64,000 nt of DNA. It comes from an uncultured Bacteroides sp. Lineage in GTDB: Bacteria > Bacteroidota > Bacteroidia > Bacteroidales > Bacteroidaceae. The DNA lies in contig NZ_CAJUHF010000012.1 in NCBI RefSeq assembly GCF_910585845.1, positions 15,814-79,813 of the forward strand, read 5' to 3'. The notes beneath the pieces are model-generated. The model did not search any database and had not been told where the DNA came from. It worked only from the letters and a program-made list of their open reading frames with translations. Shown here one piece after another: positions 32,678 to 42,695 of the stretch (the first letter of the stretch is position 1; the number at the start of each line of letters is the position of its first letter). Position numbers and translations under genes: made by a program.

Positions 32678-35059
32678 TCACTCCTCTACGAAGAAGGCGA
32701 TGGACACCGTGTTTCCCGCATCGTCCACGGCGGTCAGGATGTGCCGTCCGGGGTCGGGCTGGAGCGAGAGCTTGTGGAAGTCTTGCGTCTGCATCAGGTA
32801 GCCGTTGTCGAGATGCCAGTAGACGGTGGCGGCGGGATGGCTGTGCGCCAGTTCGACGGTGACCACGCCCCGACTGCCGTCCATCTGACGGGGCAGCACG
32901 ATGCGGGAGCCGGACGTCGGGTAGATGAACTGCATGGGCGTCAGCGCATCCTCTCCGCAGCCGGGACGGAAGGGGGGAAGCGGGCGGTATTCGGGGTGAT
33001 GCTGCCTGTAGTACCACTCCCACACGGGCGGGAGGCTGAACCACGACCGCCGGACGACGGGTTCCGACGCGGCGCAACCCTCGTAGATGCGCTCCGTCTC
33101 GTCGGCCGACAGCGTGACGGCACGGTGGTAGGGACAGGCCTCCGTCCGCAGTCCGGCGGGCAGGACGAGCAGCGTGTCGCTCTCTTCGCAGAAGCGCCCC
33201 TTCAGGTGACCCGACCTGCGGCATATCTCCGCCTCGACGAACACCCCTTCGGGACGCCGGAACCAGCGCGAGGCGGGCAGCAGTCCGAAGACATCGAACA
33301 GCACCGGACCCGCCGTCTGTGCGCCCACCAGTCCAGGTTTCCCCTCGCCCGTCGCATTGCCCACCCATACGCCTACGGCATACCGTGGGGTGACGCCCAC
33401 CGCCCACGCGTCGCGGAAACCGTAGCTGGTGCCCGTTTTCCAGGCGACGGGATGCATGGAGGGGATGGATTTCCAGTCTATCTCTTCGGGGCGGTTCACT
33501 TCGGTCAGGGCGCTGAACGTTTGCCACACGCCGCCCGGCTGGAAAAGCTCGTCGGAGACTTGAAGGGGGGCATTGGAGGAGGTAGTCTCTCTCGAAAGGG
33601 CGTCATCGGAAGAGGCGGTCTTCTCTCCCTCACCCGGTATCAGCAGCCCGCATTCCCCTTGCGGCAGCCGCAGCAGGCTACGCCCCATGTTGGCGTATGC
33701 GCAGGTCACATCCCACAGGGTGGCTTCCGCTCCGCCCAAAATGAGTGACAGCCCGTAGTGGGATGCCGGCCGGTTGATGGTCTTGAACCCCGCCTGCCGC
33801 AGGAAGTGATGGAATTTCGGTACGCCGTAGCGTTGCAGCATCGTGACGGCGGGAATGTTCAGCGACCGCGCCAGCGCCTCCGAGGCGGGGACGGCTCCCT
33901 CGAACTGCCGGTTGAAGTTCTGAGGGGTGAATCCGTTGATGTTCACCGGTATGTCCGGAAGCAGCATATCCGGCAGCAGACTGCCCTCGTGCAGCATCGC
34001 ATAGTAAAGCAACGGCTTCAGGATGCTTCCCGTACTCCGTGGCGCTTGGATGATGTCCACCTGACTGCCCGCCTGAGCGTCTTCGTAGCGGGCATTGCCG
34101 CAATAGGCTACTACTTGGTTGCTCCGGATGTCCACCACCAGGATGGCAAGGTGGCGTATGTCGCTCCGCGCGAATTCACGGTTCCAGCGTGCGGCAAGCG
34201 CCTCGATGCGGGTTTGCAGTCCCTTGTCGACGGTCGATACGGAGCGCTTCCCGTTCCGCAACCGGTAGAAGCGGCTGACCAGGTGCGGGGCTATCTGCGG
34301 CAACGCGTGTGGCGCCTCGGGCAGGGGCTCGCTGAGGGCAAGCTCGTAGGCAGAATTGTCCAGCTTCCCCGCTTCGTGGAGTTGTTTCAGCAGCCTGTCC
34401 CGCTTCTTCAGCAGCTTGTCCCGCGCCTTGGACAGGTGCATCACGGAGGGCGCGTTGGGCAGCACCGCCAGCGTGGCGGCTTCTGCCCACGACAGCTCCT
34501 CGGCGGAGTGCCCGAAGTAGCGCCATGCGGCGGCATCCAGTCCGACGACGTTCCCGCCGAACGGGGCTTGCGAGACGTACATCGAGAGAATCTCCTCCTT
34601 CGATGCGCGGAACTCGAGGCGGGTGGCGAGTATCATTTCAATCATCTTCTCTCCCAGGGTGCGCGGCTCTTTCCTTGCCAAGCGTATGGTCTGCATGGTG
34701 AGGGTGCTTCCGCCGCTGACGACGCGCCCCTGCCTTAGGTTCTGCCAAGCGGCTCGTGCCGTGGCAAGCGGGTCGACGCCCCAGTGGAGGTAGAAATGCC
34801 GGTCTTCGAACGTGGTCAGGCAGTGCTTCATCTTCTCGGGCACCGTGCCGCGGGGAGGGAAGCGCCATTGCCCGTCGGAGGCGATACGCGCGCCCAGCAG
34901 TTCCCCGTTGCGGTCGGCAACGACGGTCGAGTAGGGCACGTGGAACAGCTGCTGCGGAAGGCAACAGGCGTATGCCGCCACCAGGACTGCCGCCACGGCG
35001 AGCAGGGCTTTCCTCGTGGCGGTCAGTTGTCTGATGTGCAGGATGATGCTTGGTCTCAT
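32678..35059 (-). CDS. pbpC: Penicillin-binding protein 1C
   Basis: 793 residues, full-length PBP1C. A membrane anchor (about 19-34) leads into the GT51 glycosyltransferase domain (catalytic E85 in TFEDRHFYLHWGVDP; SGGSTLTMQTIRL), the transpeptidase domain (S345-ILK348 in RSTGSILKP; SxN near SLNIPAV; KTG in AWKTGTSYGFRDAWAVG), and the BiPBP C-terminal domain that ends the protein. PBP1C polymerises glycan strands and is regularly encoded next to alpha-2-macroglobulin. GC content is much higher than in the flanks. The gap to the A2M stop is 28 bp. Confidence 0.95.
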   Translation of the reverse strand: MRPSIILHIRQLTATRKALLAVAAVLVAAYACCLPQQLFHVPYSTVVADRNGELLGARIASDGQWRFPPRGTVPEKMKHCLTTFEDRHFYLHWGVDPLATARAAWQNLRQGRVVSGGSTLTMQTIRLARKEPRTLGEKMIEMILATRLEFRASKEEILSMYVSQAPFGGNVVGLDAAAWRYFGHSAEELSWAEAATLAVLPNAPSVMHLSKARDKLLKKRDRLLKQLHEAGKLDNSAYELALSEPLPEAPHALPQIAPHLVSRFYRLRNGKRSVSTVDKGLQTRIEALAARWNREFARSDIRHLAILVVDIRSNQVVAYCGNARYEDAQAGSQVDIIQAPRSTGSILKPLLYYAMLHEGSLLPDMLLPDIPVNINGFTPQNFNRQFEGAVPASEALARSLNIPAVTMLQRYGVPKFHHFLRQAGFKTINRPASHYGLSLILGGAEATLWDVTCAYANMGRSLLRLPQGECGLLIPGEGEKTASSDDALSRETTSSNAPLQVSDELFQPGGVWQTFSALTEVNRPEEIDWKSIPSMHPVAWKTGTSYGFRDAWAVGVTPRYAVGVWVGNATGEGKPGLVGAQTAGPVLFDVFGLLPASRWFRRPEGVFVEAEICRRSGHLKGRFCEESDTLLVLPAGLRTEACPYHRAVTLSADETERIYEGCAASEPVVRRSWFSLPPVWEWYYRQHHPEYRPLPPFRPGCGEDALTPMQFIYPTSGSRIVLPRQMDGSRGVVTVELAHSHPAATVYWHLDNGYLMQTQDFHKLSLQPDPGRHILTAVDDAGNTVSIAFFVEE

Positions 35060-35087
35060 GGATTGATCAATTCCCGTTCAAATGTGT

Positions 35088-38000
35088 TCAGTCGCGGCTG
35101 ACGGTTGTCTGTCCCGCCCGCGTACGTGCCTGTACGGAGGCGTCGTACATGGCTTCACACTGGATGGCAGGCAGGACGAAGCGTCCGGCATACGTGGCTT
35201 GCAGCCTGACGGTGAACCGCTTCAGCTCGCCGCGCTGCAGGTCGAAGTAGGTCAGTATGCGGTCGTCGCGGATGTCCTGGTAGGTGAAGGGGCGGTTGTC
35301 GCGGATGTCCGGTTGTCCGGAATTGCGGTTGCCGCGGGCGTCCGACTGTCCGGTTGCATCGGCGGAGGCGGCTTCGGAGGCGATGAAACGCTCGTTGTAA
35401 ATCTCCCATCCGGAGGGGATGATGTGCGTCAGTGCCAGGTTGCTGTATGCTGTGGTTCCGCTGGTGTTGCCCACGGTGATGACTGCCATGAAGTCCGTGC
35501 CCTGCCGGATGTCTTCTACGGAGAGGTCGGCACCGTTCATGTTCGTGTACTTCACGTCCATGCGCAGGTTTTGGGCCATCTCCGGCAGGGTGTCGTTGAG
35601 CAGTTGCGTGCGGGTCACGACGTCCACGCTGAGGGTGCCTTTGCCTTGGTTCTTCACCGTGATGTCTCCTGCTGTCGGTGTCGTATCGAGCGATTTGCTC
35701 CACATCGCCTTGGCGGATTTTACAGCGGGCTGTTGTTTCCCGTTCCGGCTCCAGGTGAAGTCCAGCGCGCCCGAAAGCTGCTCTGCCAGGCGTCCCATAG
35801 CCATCAGCGCGAATGCCGTGGACTGCGTGTTGAATCCCTCCTCGTCTGCCAGATTGCGCGACACTTTCCGGGCCTGTTGCAGCGCGGCATCGTTCCTGTG
35901 CATCAGGAGCAGCGTCTCCAGTATCATGGCTTCGTCCCGCTCGGACGAGCCGTAGACGGTGTTTTGCGAGGCGTAGGGCGCGATGGTGGTCTCTATGTTG
36001 AACACTAACTCTTCAGCCGCTTTGGTCTTGCCCGTCAGCGCGTATGCCGCCGCCAGTCTCCAGCGGGCTTGCAACGGCAACTGGGGCTGTTCCTTCATCC
36101 GGTTCATGGCTCCCGGTTCAGGAACGCCTGCCAGAGCCAATGTGTATAGTCTGTAGGATTGTTGCAGCGCCGATTGCCAACGTGTCCAGCCGTCTTCCTG
36201 CTCCGGCATCCGCCAGTTCTGGGCGGCTGCGCGCTGGAACCGTTTCCACTTCTCCAATACATTCGGATGGACGGCGTAGCCCTTCTCCTGAGCCAGCACG
36301 AGGAACATGCCTGCGTAGGAAGTGACCCACTCGTCCGCCACGGCATTGCCCGGCCAGTAGGCGAAGCCCCCGTTCGGAAGCTGGCGGGAGTAGATCTGCC
36401 GGATGCCTTCCTGTACGTTGGTCTTGATCGTCTCCGCCTCCTCGCCGTCCGTCTCCTTGAGCCGGTCGATGAACAGCAGGGGCAAGGCCTTGGACGTCAG
36501 CTGCTCCGTGCAGTGGTGCTGATAGTCGAAGAGGAAGTCGAACCTGCGGCTGAAGTCTACGGACGGTATGCGCGATACCTCCAGCCACAGGCGGCTGCCT
36601 GCCGGAGAGGCGTTGTGCAGGGTGTAGGGGAGGGTCGTGCTCTCGCCGCTCTCCAGCCACTTGGCTGTCCGCAGGGTGACTGCCGGATTGGGATTGCGCA
36701 CCTCTATCTCGATGGTCTCCTTGGTCTGCTTTCCGCCTCCTGCGGCTGTCAGCCGGATGACGGCCTTTCCGGTCTTGCCGCTGGTGCGGATGCGGAAGAG
36801 GGTGAGTTGGTCGCCGGGCTGGGCAAAGGATATGGTCTGTTGCTTGTTCCCCATGACCTCTATCCCGCCGCCGTCGGCCTGGATGGATACCGTCACCTCT
36901 TTCACCTCTTTCTCCATGGCAAAGACGTTCACCGGAACCGTGATCTCCTCCTGTGTGCCGAGCACACGCGGCAGGGTGGAGAGAAGCATCAGCGGCGTGC
37001 GTACGAAGGAGCTTTTCTCAGCCTTCCCATACGCTCCGTCCTGTCCGGCAATAACCATCGTGCGTACCGACCCGACGTACATGGGCAGTCGCAACGTATG
37101 TGTCTTCTGCTTTCCTTTGCCCAAGTGGAAGGGACCGATGAACTTGACCACCGGCTTGAAGCGGTTCGCCTTGGCGTCGGCAGGTTTCAGGGTCTCGTCG
37201 CCGCCCGTGCTGAACAGGGAGCTATAGCGCCCTGCCGAGGCTCCGAGCACATTGTCGTACATGTCCCAGGTGCGGATGCCCAGGGCTTCGCGGGCGTAGA
37301 ACTCGTTCCAAGGGTCGGGCGTCTTGAAGTTGGTCAGGTCGAGCAGACCGTCGTCTACCACCGCCAGTGTATAGGTCATCGGTTTGCCGCTCTTTTCGCT
37401 GACGGTGACGGTGAAGTCGGTCTCCGGACGCAGCACGTCCGGCATGCTGATTTGCGGTTGCAGGAGGGTCTGACGGTTATTCACCGGCACCGGTACCACT
37501 CCATACATGCGTATGGGCAGGTCGTTGACTGTTTGTGCGTGCGGTTGCAGCAGGCTGATGTGCAGGTAGACGTTGGGTGTCATTTCGGGCGTCACCTTGA
37601 AGGTGTATTTCGTGTCCTGTTGGCTGGAGACTTCTATCCACTCGCGTTGCAACACCGTCGAACCGTTCTCCACGGATACCAGTGCGCGTCCTCCTGCGGC
37701 TGCGGGAAGAATGGCAGTCACGGTTTCGCCTATCTCGTACGTCTCTTTGTCCAGCGAGAACGCCAGCATCTTGATGCCGCTGGGGTCGCTCTTGTTCGAG
37801 CGTCCGCGCCAGTCGGGCCAGTCCACGTAGATGGTTCCGCCGGTGGCGTGTCCGCTCTCTGTGTCTTTCACGTAGATCAGGTAGCGTCCCCAGTCGGGGT
37901 AGTTAACCCGGAACTTGAAAGTCGCCTTCCCGCCCGTGGTCCGGATGCGGCCCTTGGCTACGGGGGTAATGGAACTGCTGTTGATGTAGGTGCCGAAGGA

Positions 38001-40763
38001 TTCGTCGCGGTTCTCCCACCACCAGCTCCAGGAGATGCGGTAGATTTTATACTCCAAGTTGGAACGGTCGGTCAGTTCTCCTGCCGCATTCACTGTGACC
38101 ACGTCGAAGAGATGGTCCTTGTCCGTCTCTATGTACTTGCCTTTCGGCTGGTTCAGGTTGATGCCGACGTAGGACGGGAAGGGGGAGTAGGGGACGGTCT
38201 GCGTGTAGATGCTGGCATCCCCTCCAGGCTCGAACACGCGGGTGGTCAGTGTGGCGTTCAGCATGCCGGGGGCATGGGTGGCGGCGGGCAGCTTGAGGAG
38301 GAAAGCTGCCTTGCCTTCCGCATCGAGTGTGCCGTTGAACACGTCGCTCTTCACGGTGGTGAACTCGGTGGCGGGATTGTTGAACGTGTATTGGCTGTAG
38401 TTCTTGAATTGCGTGTTCACTTTTGATAAGGACATCTCTACCTTGGTCTTCAACTTGGCTGCCGTGGCGCCTGTCAGCCAGGTGGAGTAGAGCTTGGCAG
38501 GCATGACCTTCCTTGATGCGTGGATGATGTCTCCGGGCATCTTCAGAGTTATTTTCAGCCTGTTCGGCTTGACGGTCTCTATGCGCAGGCTCTTGTGAAA
38601 GGCTGTTCCGCCCACTTTGACGTAGGCGTTCCACACTCCCGTGGGGTCTTCGGCATGGGTGGGAATGTCAAATGTGTAGAACCCGTTCAGGCCCTGCGTG
38701 GAAATCTGTTTCGTATGGAATTGGCCTCTTGGGTTGTAAAGCTCCAGCGAGACGGGGTGCTTGTCGGGAATCCGCTTCTCCCGGTCTTCCAGGATGAAAG
38801 CTACGTGAAGCGTATCTCCCGGTCGCCAGACCCCTCTTTCGCCATAGATGAACCCTTTCAGTCCCTTCTGTATCTCTTTTCCGCCTACATCGAAGCGGCT
38901 GACGGACTGCTCTTCGCCGTCTGCCACGCGGACGTAGGCTTTCTGCTTGTCCACTTCGGCAACGACAATGAAGGGCACGCCTTTCGGGGCGATTTCAACA
39001 AAGCCTTCCCCGTCGGTCTCGCCCGTTCCGATGGCTTGCAACTGGAAGTTGTAGGCGGTTACTTTTGCCTTCTCTATCGGCCGCGTGTCCAGGATGTTGC
39101 TTACGGCAATCCATAGCTTGTTCAGGGAGTTTCGTTTCACGATCATGCCTACGTTCGAGGCGAATACATTGCACGACGCAGAGTGGTCGGAGAGGTAGTA
39201 GGAGGGATGGCAGGGATTGTTCCGCTCTCTCCAGTCATATTGGCTCCAGTCCATCCGGATGCCGCCGTTGTAGTAGAAGTAGGTTTCGGGAATGTCCCAT
39301 TCCGCCTCGTTCTCGTCTGTGATGCTGTTTCCGCTGACCTTCACCAGTCCTTCGCTGCTGTTCTTGTCTGCGAAGCTCATCTTCCTGTTCTCTGCTCCGC
39401 CGCATGGGTATGCCGAATATTCCTGACGGAAGGAGAGCACAACGCGGTAGATGGCTCCCGGTTCCTGCCGGATGAGGCCGGACAAGTCGATGGAGTAGTC
39501 TTCCCAACGGTGCACGTCTTTCGTGTTGTCCTTGTTCAGCCAGAGCGTGTTCTTGTAGACCAGTCGTCCGGAACGGCGAAGCTCATTGGCGGATGAGAGG
39601 GTATTGTTCTGCATGAACGTCAGTATGTTGCTCTCGAAGATGCGTATGACGCTCAGGTCCACAGCATACAGGTTGACGGCCCGGAAGGGGATAATCAGGT
39701 TTTTGGAGTCGGGCAGGATGGCTGCGGAGGTCGACATCTCTACTTGCGGCTTCAGGCTCAGCTCGCTGAACGAGATGGAGTGGGAGGTGCCGAGCGGTTT
39801 CCCCTTGTCGTTTTGCACTCCTTCGTGTATCTTCAAGGTCAGCTTGTCCAGTTGGTTGGCTTCGAAGTAGACACGCACTCTGTTGTCCTCTACCTGGAAG
39901 ATGGAGTTGGAGATTTCGGGAATTTCGATCAGTCCCTTCAGGTCTTGTGTGACAGATACCGGATCGGAAAATACGATTTCTATCCCGTTCTCCGGCTCCT
40001 CAATACGCCGGGCGGCGAGGAAGCGGAAACTCTCTTTGGCGGGAATCAGTATGCTTTCGATCTGCTTCCGGTCAATGCCTGCCGGACTGCCGTCTGCTTT
40101 TATTTCCAGTTGGTAGTCCGCCTCTTTGCGGGGAACGCCGACGATCTCAAAACTGTAGCATGCCGGATTGTCCGTCGGTGTGACGGTTACAGGATGGTTT
40201 TCCCCTTTCCCGTTTCCGGCAGTCAGCATCTTCTCTACTTCTTCCTTCTTGGCCGCATTGCTGAAGCGTATCTCTCCTTTGAGGTCCATCTGTTCGGAGC
40301 GGTTGCCGCGGCCGGTAGTCATCGGCGGTTCGACGTGGAAGGAAAAGTCATGCTCCTGCACCCTGAACGAGAACTTGAACTCTTTCAGTCGGCCTTCCAC
40401 TTCTACGAATCTGCCCAGTTGGAAAGTCCCTTCGTAGAATTGCCCCGGTTTCAGTCGGCCTGCTTCGGGGATAAATTCGATGGTATTGTTGTTGACCCAA
40501 TAGGCTTTCCCCTTCAACGAGGGAGAGAAGCTGAAGGGGTTCTCTTTCAGTTCGTTGTTCAGGTCCACCATAGGCTGGTCTTGCGCCAGCTCGATGCGGA
40601 TGTTTGATGTTTGCGAGATGACGCCCCCGGTGTATGCATTCACGTAAGAGGCGTATTCGGCAGAGGGAACAATGTCTTTTTGACCGCTTGTACAGGAAGT
40701 CAGAAGGGCAATGCCCAGTAAAAAAAAGAATAGTGTATCGGTGATACGCCGTTTAGTTTTCAT
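35088..40763 (-). CDS. Bacterial alpha-2-macroglobulin lipoprotein
   Basis: About 1891 residues from the ATG at 40763 (an ATG at 40772 adds three). Signal peptide with lipobox IALLTSC. The protein has successive macroglobulin beta-sandwich domains, a bait-like middle region, A2M family blocks (GFIYGERGVWRPGDTLHV, near residue 650) and the thioester site C-T-E-Q (plus-strand 36501-36512, about residue 1418-1421) inside YQHHCTEQLTSKALPL, so the covalent trap is predicted to work. It is a periplasmic or surface protease trap, thought to guard the envelope together with PBP1C. Operon order: omega-amidase, A2M, pbpC. Confidence 0.95.
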   Translation of the reverse strand: MKTKRRITDTLFFFLLGIALLTSCTSGQKDIVPSAEYASYVNAYTGGVISQTSNIRIELAQDQPMVDLNNELKENPFSFSPSLKGKAYWVNNNTIEFIPEAGRLKPGQFYEGTFQLGRFVEVEGRLKEFKFSFRVQEHDFSFHVEPPMTTGRGNRSEQMDLKGEIRFSNAAKKEEVEKMLTAGNGKGENHPVTVTPTDNPACYSFEIVGVPRKEADYQLEIKADGSPAGIDRKQIESILIPAKESFRFLAARRIEEPENGIEIVFSDPVSVTQDLKGLIEIPEISNSIFQVEDNRVRVYFEANQLDKLTLKIHEGVQNDKGKPLGTSHSISFSELSLKPQVEMSTSAAILPDSKNLIIPFRAVNLYAVDLSVIRIFESNILTFMQNNTLSSANELRRSGRLVYKNTLWLNKDNTKDVHRWEDYSIDLSGLIRQEPGAIYRVVLSFRQEYSAYPCGGAENRKMSFADKNSSEGLVKVSGNSITDENEAEWDIPETYFYYNGGIRMDWSQYDWRERNNPCHPSYYLSDHSASCNVFASNVGMIVKRNSLNKLWIAVSNILDTRPIEKAKVTAYNFQLQAIGTGETDGEGFVEIAPKGVPFIVVAEVDKQKAYVRVADGEEQSVSRFDVGGKEIQKGLKGFIYGERGVWRPGDTLHVAFILEDREKRIPDKHPVSLELYNPRGQFHTKQISTQGLNGFYTFDIPTHAEDPTGVWNAYVKVGGTAFHKSLRIETVKPNRLKITLKMPGDIIHASRKVMPAKLYSTWLTGATAAKLKTKVEMSLSKVNTQFKNYSQYTFNNPATEFTTVKSDVFNGTLDAEGKAAFLLKLPAATHAPGMLNATLTTRVFEPGGDASIYTQTVPYSPFPSYVGINLNQPKGKYIETDKDHLFDVVTVNAAGELTDRSNLEYKIYRISWSWWWENRDESFGTYINSSSITPVAKGRIRTTGGKATFKFRVNYPDWGRYLIYVKDTESGHATGGTIYVDWPDWRGRSNKSDPSGIKMLAFSLDKETYEIGETVTAILPAAAGGRALVSVENGSTVLQREWIEVSSQQDTKYTFKVTPEMTPNVYLHISLLQPHAQTVNDLPIRMYGVVPVPVNNRQTLLQPQISMPDVLRPETDFTVTVSEKSGKPMTYTLAVVDDGLLDLTNFKTPDPWNEFYAREALGIRTWDMYDNVLGASAGRYSSLFSTGGDETLKPADAKANRFKPVVKFIGPFHLGKGKQKTHTLRLPMYVGSVRTMVIAGQDGAYGKAEKSSFVRTPLMLLSTLPRVLGTQEEITVPVNVFAMEKEVKEVTVSIQADGGGIEVMGNKQQTISFAQPGDQLTLFRIRTSGKTGKAVIRLTAAGGGKQTKETIEIEVRNPNPAVTLRTAKWLESGESTTLPYTLHNASPAGSRLWLEVSRIPSVDFSRRFDFLFDYQHHCTEQLTSKALPLLFIDRLKETDGEEAETIKTNVQEGIRQIYSRQLPNGGFAYWPGNAVADEWVTSYAGMFLVLAQEKGYAVHPNVLEKWKRFQRAAAQNWRMPEQEDGWTRWQSALQQSYRLYTLALAGVPEPGAMNRMKEQPQLPLQARWRLAAAYALTGKTKAAEELVFNIETTIAPYASQNTVYGSSERDEAMILETLLLMHRNDAALQQARKVSRNLADEEGFNTQSTAFALMAMGRLAEQLSGALDFTWSRNGKQQPAVKSAKAMWSKSLDTTPTAGDITVKNQGKGTLSVDVVTRTQLLNDTLPEMAQNLRMDVKYTNMNGADLSVEDIRQGTDFMAVITVGNTSGTTAYSNLALTHIIPSGWEIYNERFIASEAASADATGQSDARGNRNSGQPDIRDNRPFTYQDIRDDRILTYFDLQRGELKRFTVRLQATYAGRFVLPAIQCEAMYDASVQARTRAGQTTVSRD

Positions 40764-40793
40764 CTGTTCCATGAATTTAAGAATGTTAAGTGG

Positions 40794-41594
40794 TTAGTGT
40801 TTGATCAGAAAGCTTTCCGCATCCTTCCATGCAGGAAACTTCTGTCTGAAATTCCGTAGTGCGGACAGGTCGAGCGAAGCGGTGGCGGAACCCTCTTCCC
40901 CATCCGGTACACAGGTTAGAAGCTCACCCTTAGGCGAGTAGGCCACACTGCCTCCGTTGTATGTTATCTCGTTGCCGTCGGTGCCGACACGGTTCACGCC
41001 GCACACGTAGCAGATGTTCTCGAGTGCACGTGCCTGCAACAGGACATCCCACACTCGGCGGCGCGGAACGGGCCAGTTGGCTACATAGATCAGCAGGTCA
41101 TATTCGTTGTTTACATTGCGGCTCCAGACGGGGAACCGCAGGTCGTAGCAGACAAGCAGAAGGATGTTCCATCCCCGATAGGAAATGATTGTCCGTCGGT
41201 CTCCTGCGCAGAAGTGTTCCGTCTCTTTCCCCATGCGGAAGAGGTGGCGCTTGTCGCAATAGTATGCGTCTCCCTCGGGAGTCAGAAAAAAGGCGCGGTT
41301 GTAGCAAGGTTTGATGTGTGCAGCGTGATCGTCGTTTTCTTCGCTGCAAGCGATGTAGCTTCCTGCAATGGCAAACTGAAATTCGGTAGCCCATTGCCGC
41401 AGAGTAGTGAGGGTGTTGCCGTTGATGGGTTCGGCCAGTTGGCAGCTGTTCATGCTGAAACCGGTAGAGAAGGTTTCGGGCAAGACTACAATCTCTGTTT
41501 CTCCGCGGAGTGTTTCCAGTTTCTTGCGGAGCAGGAGCAGGTTTTCCTGTCTGTTCTCCCAAACAATGTCTGTCTGTAGTAACGTTACACGCAT
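40794..41594 (-). CDS. Nitrilase-superfamily omega-amidase (YafV-like)
   Basis: 266 residues with the Glu-Lys-Cys triad at E40 (VVLPETFSTGF), K115 (YCDKRHLFRMG) and C149 (LLVCYDLRFPVW). The ETFSTGFSMN and DLRFPVWSRN blocks mark the omega-amidase group, which removes ammonia from alpha-ketoglutaramate or alpha-ketosuccinamate, repairing transaminase side products. 21-30 bp separate it from the A2M gene, so it is likely cotranscribed with the envelope genes, though no functional tie is obvious. Confidence 0.9.
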   Translation of the reverse strand: MRVTLLQTDIVWENRQENLLLLRKKLETLRGETEIVVLPETFSTGFSMNSCQLAEPINGNTLTTLRQWATEFQFAIAGSYIACSEENDDHAAHIKPCYNRAFFLTPEGDAYYCDKRHLFRMGKETEHFCAGDRRTIISYRGWNILLLVCYDLRFPVWSRNVNNEYDLLIYVANWPVPRRRVWDVLLQARALENICYVCGVNRVGTDGNEITYNGGSVAYSPKGELLTCVPDGEEGSATASLDLSALRNFRQKFPAWKDAESFLIKH

Positions 41595-41663
41595 AGGGCA
41601 AAGATTTATCGGGTTAAGATTTCAAAGGGTCGGTCTCTGTAGTTTCTTTATATCCACTCCATA

Positions 41664-41707
41664 CTCCATATTCACTTCATGTCCGCTCCATGTTTTGTCT
41701 ATGCTCT
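41664..41707 (-). repeat. 11-bp array E (4 units) running into a hairpin
   Basis: CTCCAT-type cores start at 41664, 41675, 41686 and 41697, each 11 bp apart (another at 41657 is 7 bp away). On the coding strand of the omega-amidase the core is ATGGAG, as in array A. The right side forms an inverted repeat: CTCCATGTTTTGTC (41686) with GACAAACATGGAG (to 41730). Confidence 0.75.
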
Positions 41708-41789
41708 ATAAAGCATGGACAAACATGGAGAAAACACGTTGATGGTATTGAGAGGGTATAGTTCTGATATGGAAAAAACTGTGATTTTC

Positions 41790-42344
41790 CTATATCTCTC
41801 CCAAAGCAAAATTTTTCGGGTTCTTTCCCTCGAAATCCTTATAATAGAGCTTTACCTCGCGCATCTCCTTTTCCAGATCTCCCGAAGGCATAATCGCTTT
41901 TGTGGCAGTGATGGTTTTGGTTCTATAATCAACCCCTATCAGGACGATGGGTACCTGCGCTTTCAGAGCAATAAAATAGAAACCTTTTTTCCACTCAGGA
42001 TTAGCTTTACGGGTTCCTTCCGGCGTGATGGCAAGCTGGAATCTTTTGCTATTCGCAAATCTTTCGGCCATTTGATCTACCAACGACGATTTACGTCCCC
42101 GATTTACCGGTATTCCTCCTATGGACTTGAATATCAATCCTAACGGGAAGAAAAACCATTCTTTTTTCATCATGAAACAAGCTTTCCGCCCCATAGCACC
42201 GTAAAACAATTTACCGATAAATAAATCCCAATTCGAAGTGTGAGGTGCCGCACATATTACGCATTTGTCATAATTCGGCACCGTCACATTAGTCTTCCAT
42301 CCTAAGATGCGATAAAAGATAAAGCCGTATATTGCTTTTTTCAT
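41790..42344 (-). CDS. PlsC-family acyltransferase
   Basis: 184 residues. The acyltransferase HxxxxD motif is APHTSNWDLF, followed by GGIPVNRGRK and AITPEGTRKAN. The short form resembles the glycerophosphate/lysophospholipid acyltransferases of Bacteroidetes that act on ornithine lipid or phosphatidic acid precursors; the acceptor cannot be told. Downstream of an 89-residue gene with a 9-bp gap. Confidence 0.85.
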   Translation of the reverse strand: MKKAIYGFIFYRILGWKTNVTVPNYDKCVICAAPHTSNWDLFIGKLFYGAMGRKACFMMKKEWFFFPLGLIFKSIGGIPVNRGRKSSLVDQMAERFANSKRFQLAITPEGTRKANPEWKKGFYFIALKAQVPIVLIGVDYRTKTITATKAIMPSGDLEKEMREVKLYYKDFEGKNPKNFALGEI

Positions 42345-42353
42345 TCCCTGTAT

Positions 42354-42623
42354 TTACATCAGTTTGCTGAGGCTATCCTCGAATTCGCTTATTTTCTTGT
42401 TGAAGTCTTTGTGGAATTTTTTATAAAAACCTTTTACATTTCCAGGCTCTGTGTGGCTGATTCGACTGATGAATTCGTTTCGTGTACGTGCTACTTCGAT
42501 TATGATATTCTTAGCAGCTTCTTTGTTCTCTTCGCTCATAAACGTATAGCTTACTATGATATCGAAGGTTAATTCTTGCATCGCATGATCGACGTATTTC
42601 TTAAGTAGTCTTCTTTTTGCCAT
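42354..42623 (-). CDS. Hypothetical 89-residue basic helical protein
   Basis: Charged, helical, no signal peptide (MAKRRLLKKYVDHAMQELTF...NKKISEFEDSLSKLM). Not recognised. First gene of the unit with the acyltransferase, with a good promoter 41 bp upstream. Confidence 0.75.
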   Translation of the reverse strand: MAKRRLLKKYVDHAMQELTFDIIVSYTFMSEENKEAAKNIIIEVARTRNEFISRISHTEPGNVKGFYKKFHKDFNKKISEFEDSLSKLM

Positions 42624-42663
42624 AATTTTTACTATTTAAATAAATGAATTAAAATATTTTCGG

Positions 42664-42695
42664 TAAAGATAAGTACTTTTTATGGTATAAACCAA
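42664..42695 (-). promoter_or_regulatory. Promoter of the 89-residue gene/acyltransferase unit
   Basis: Minus-strand TTGG (42692-42695), N20, TATCTTTA (42664-42671): one mismatch in each element of the Bacteroides consensus. Confidence 0.55.
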
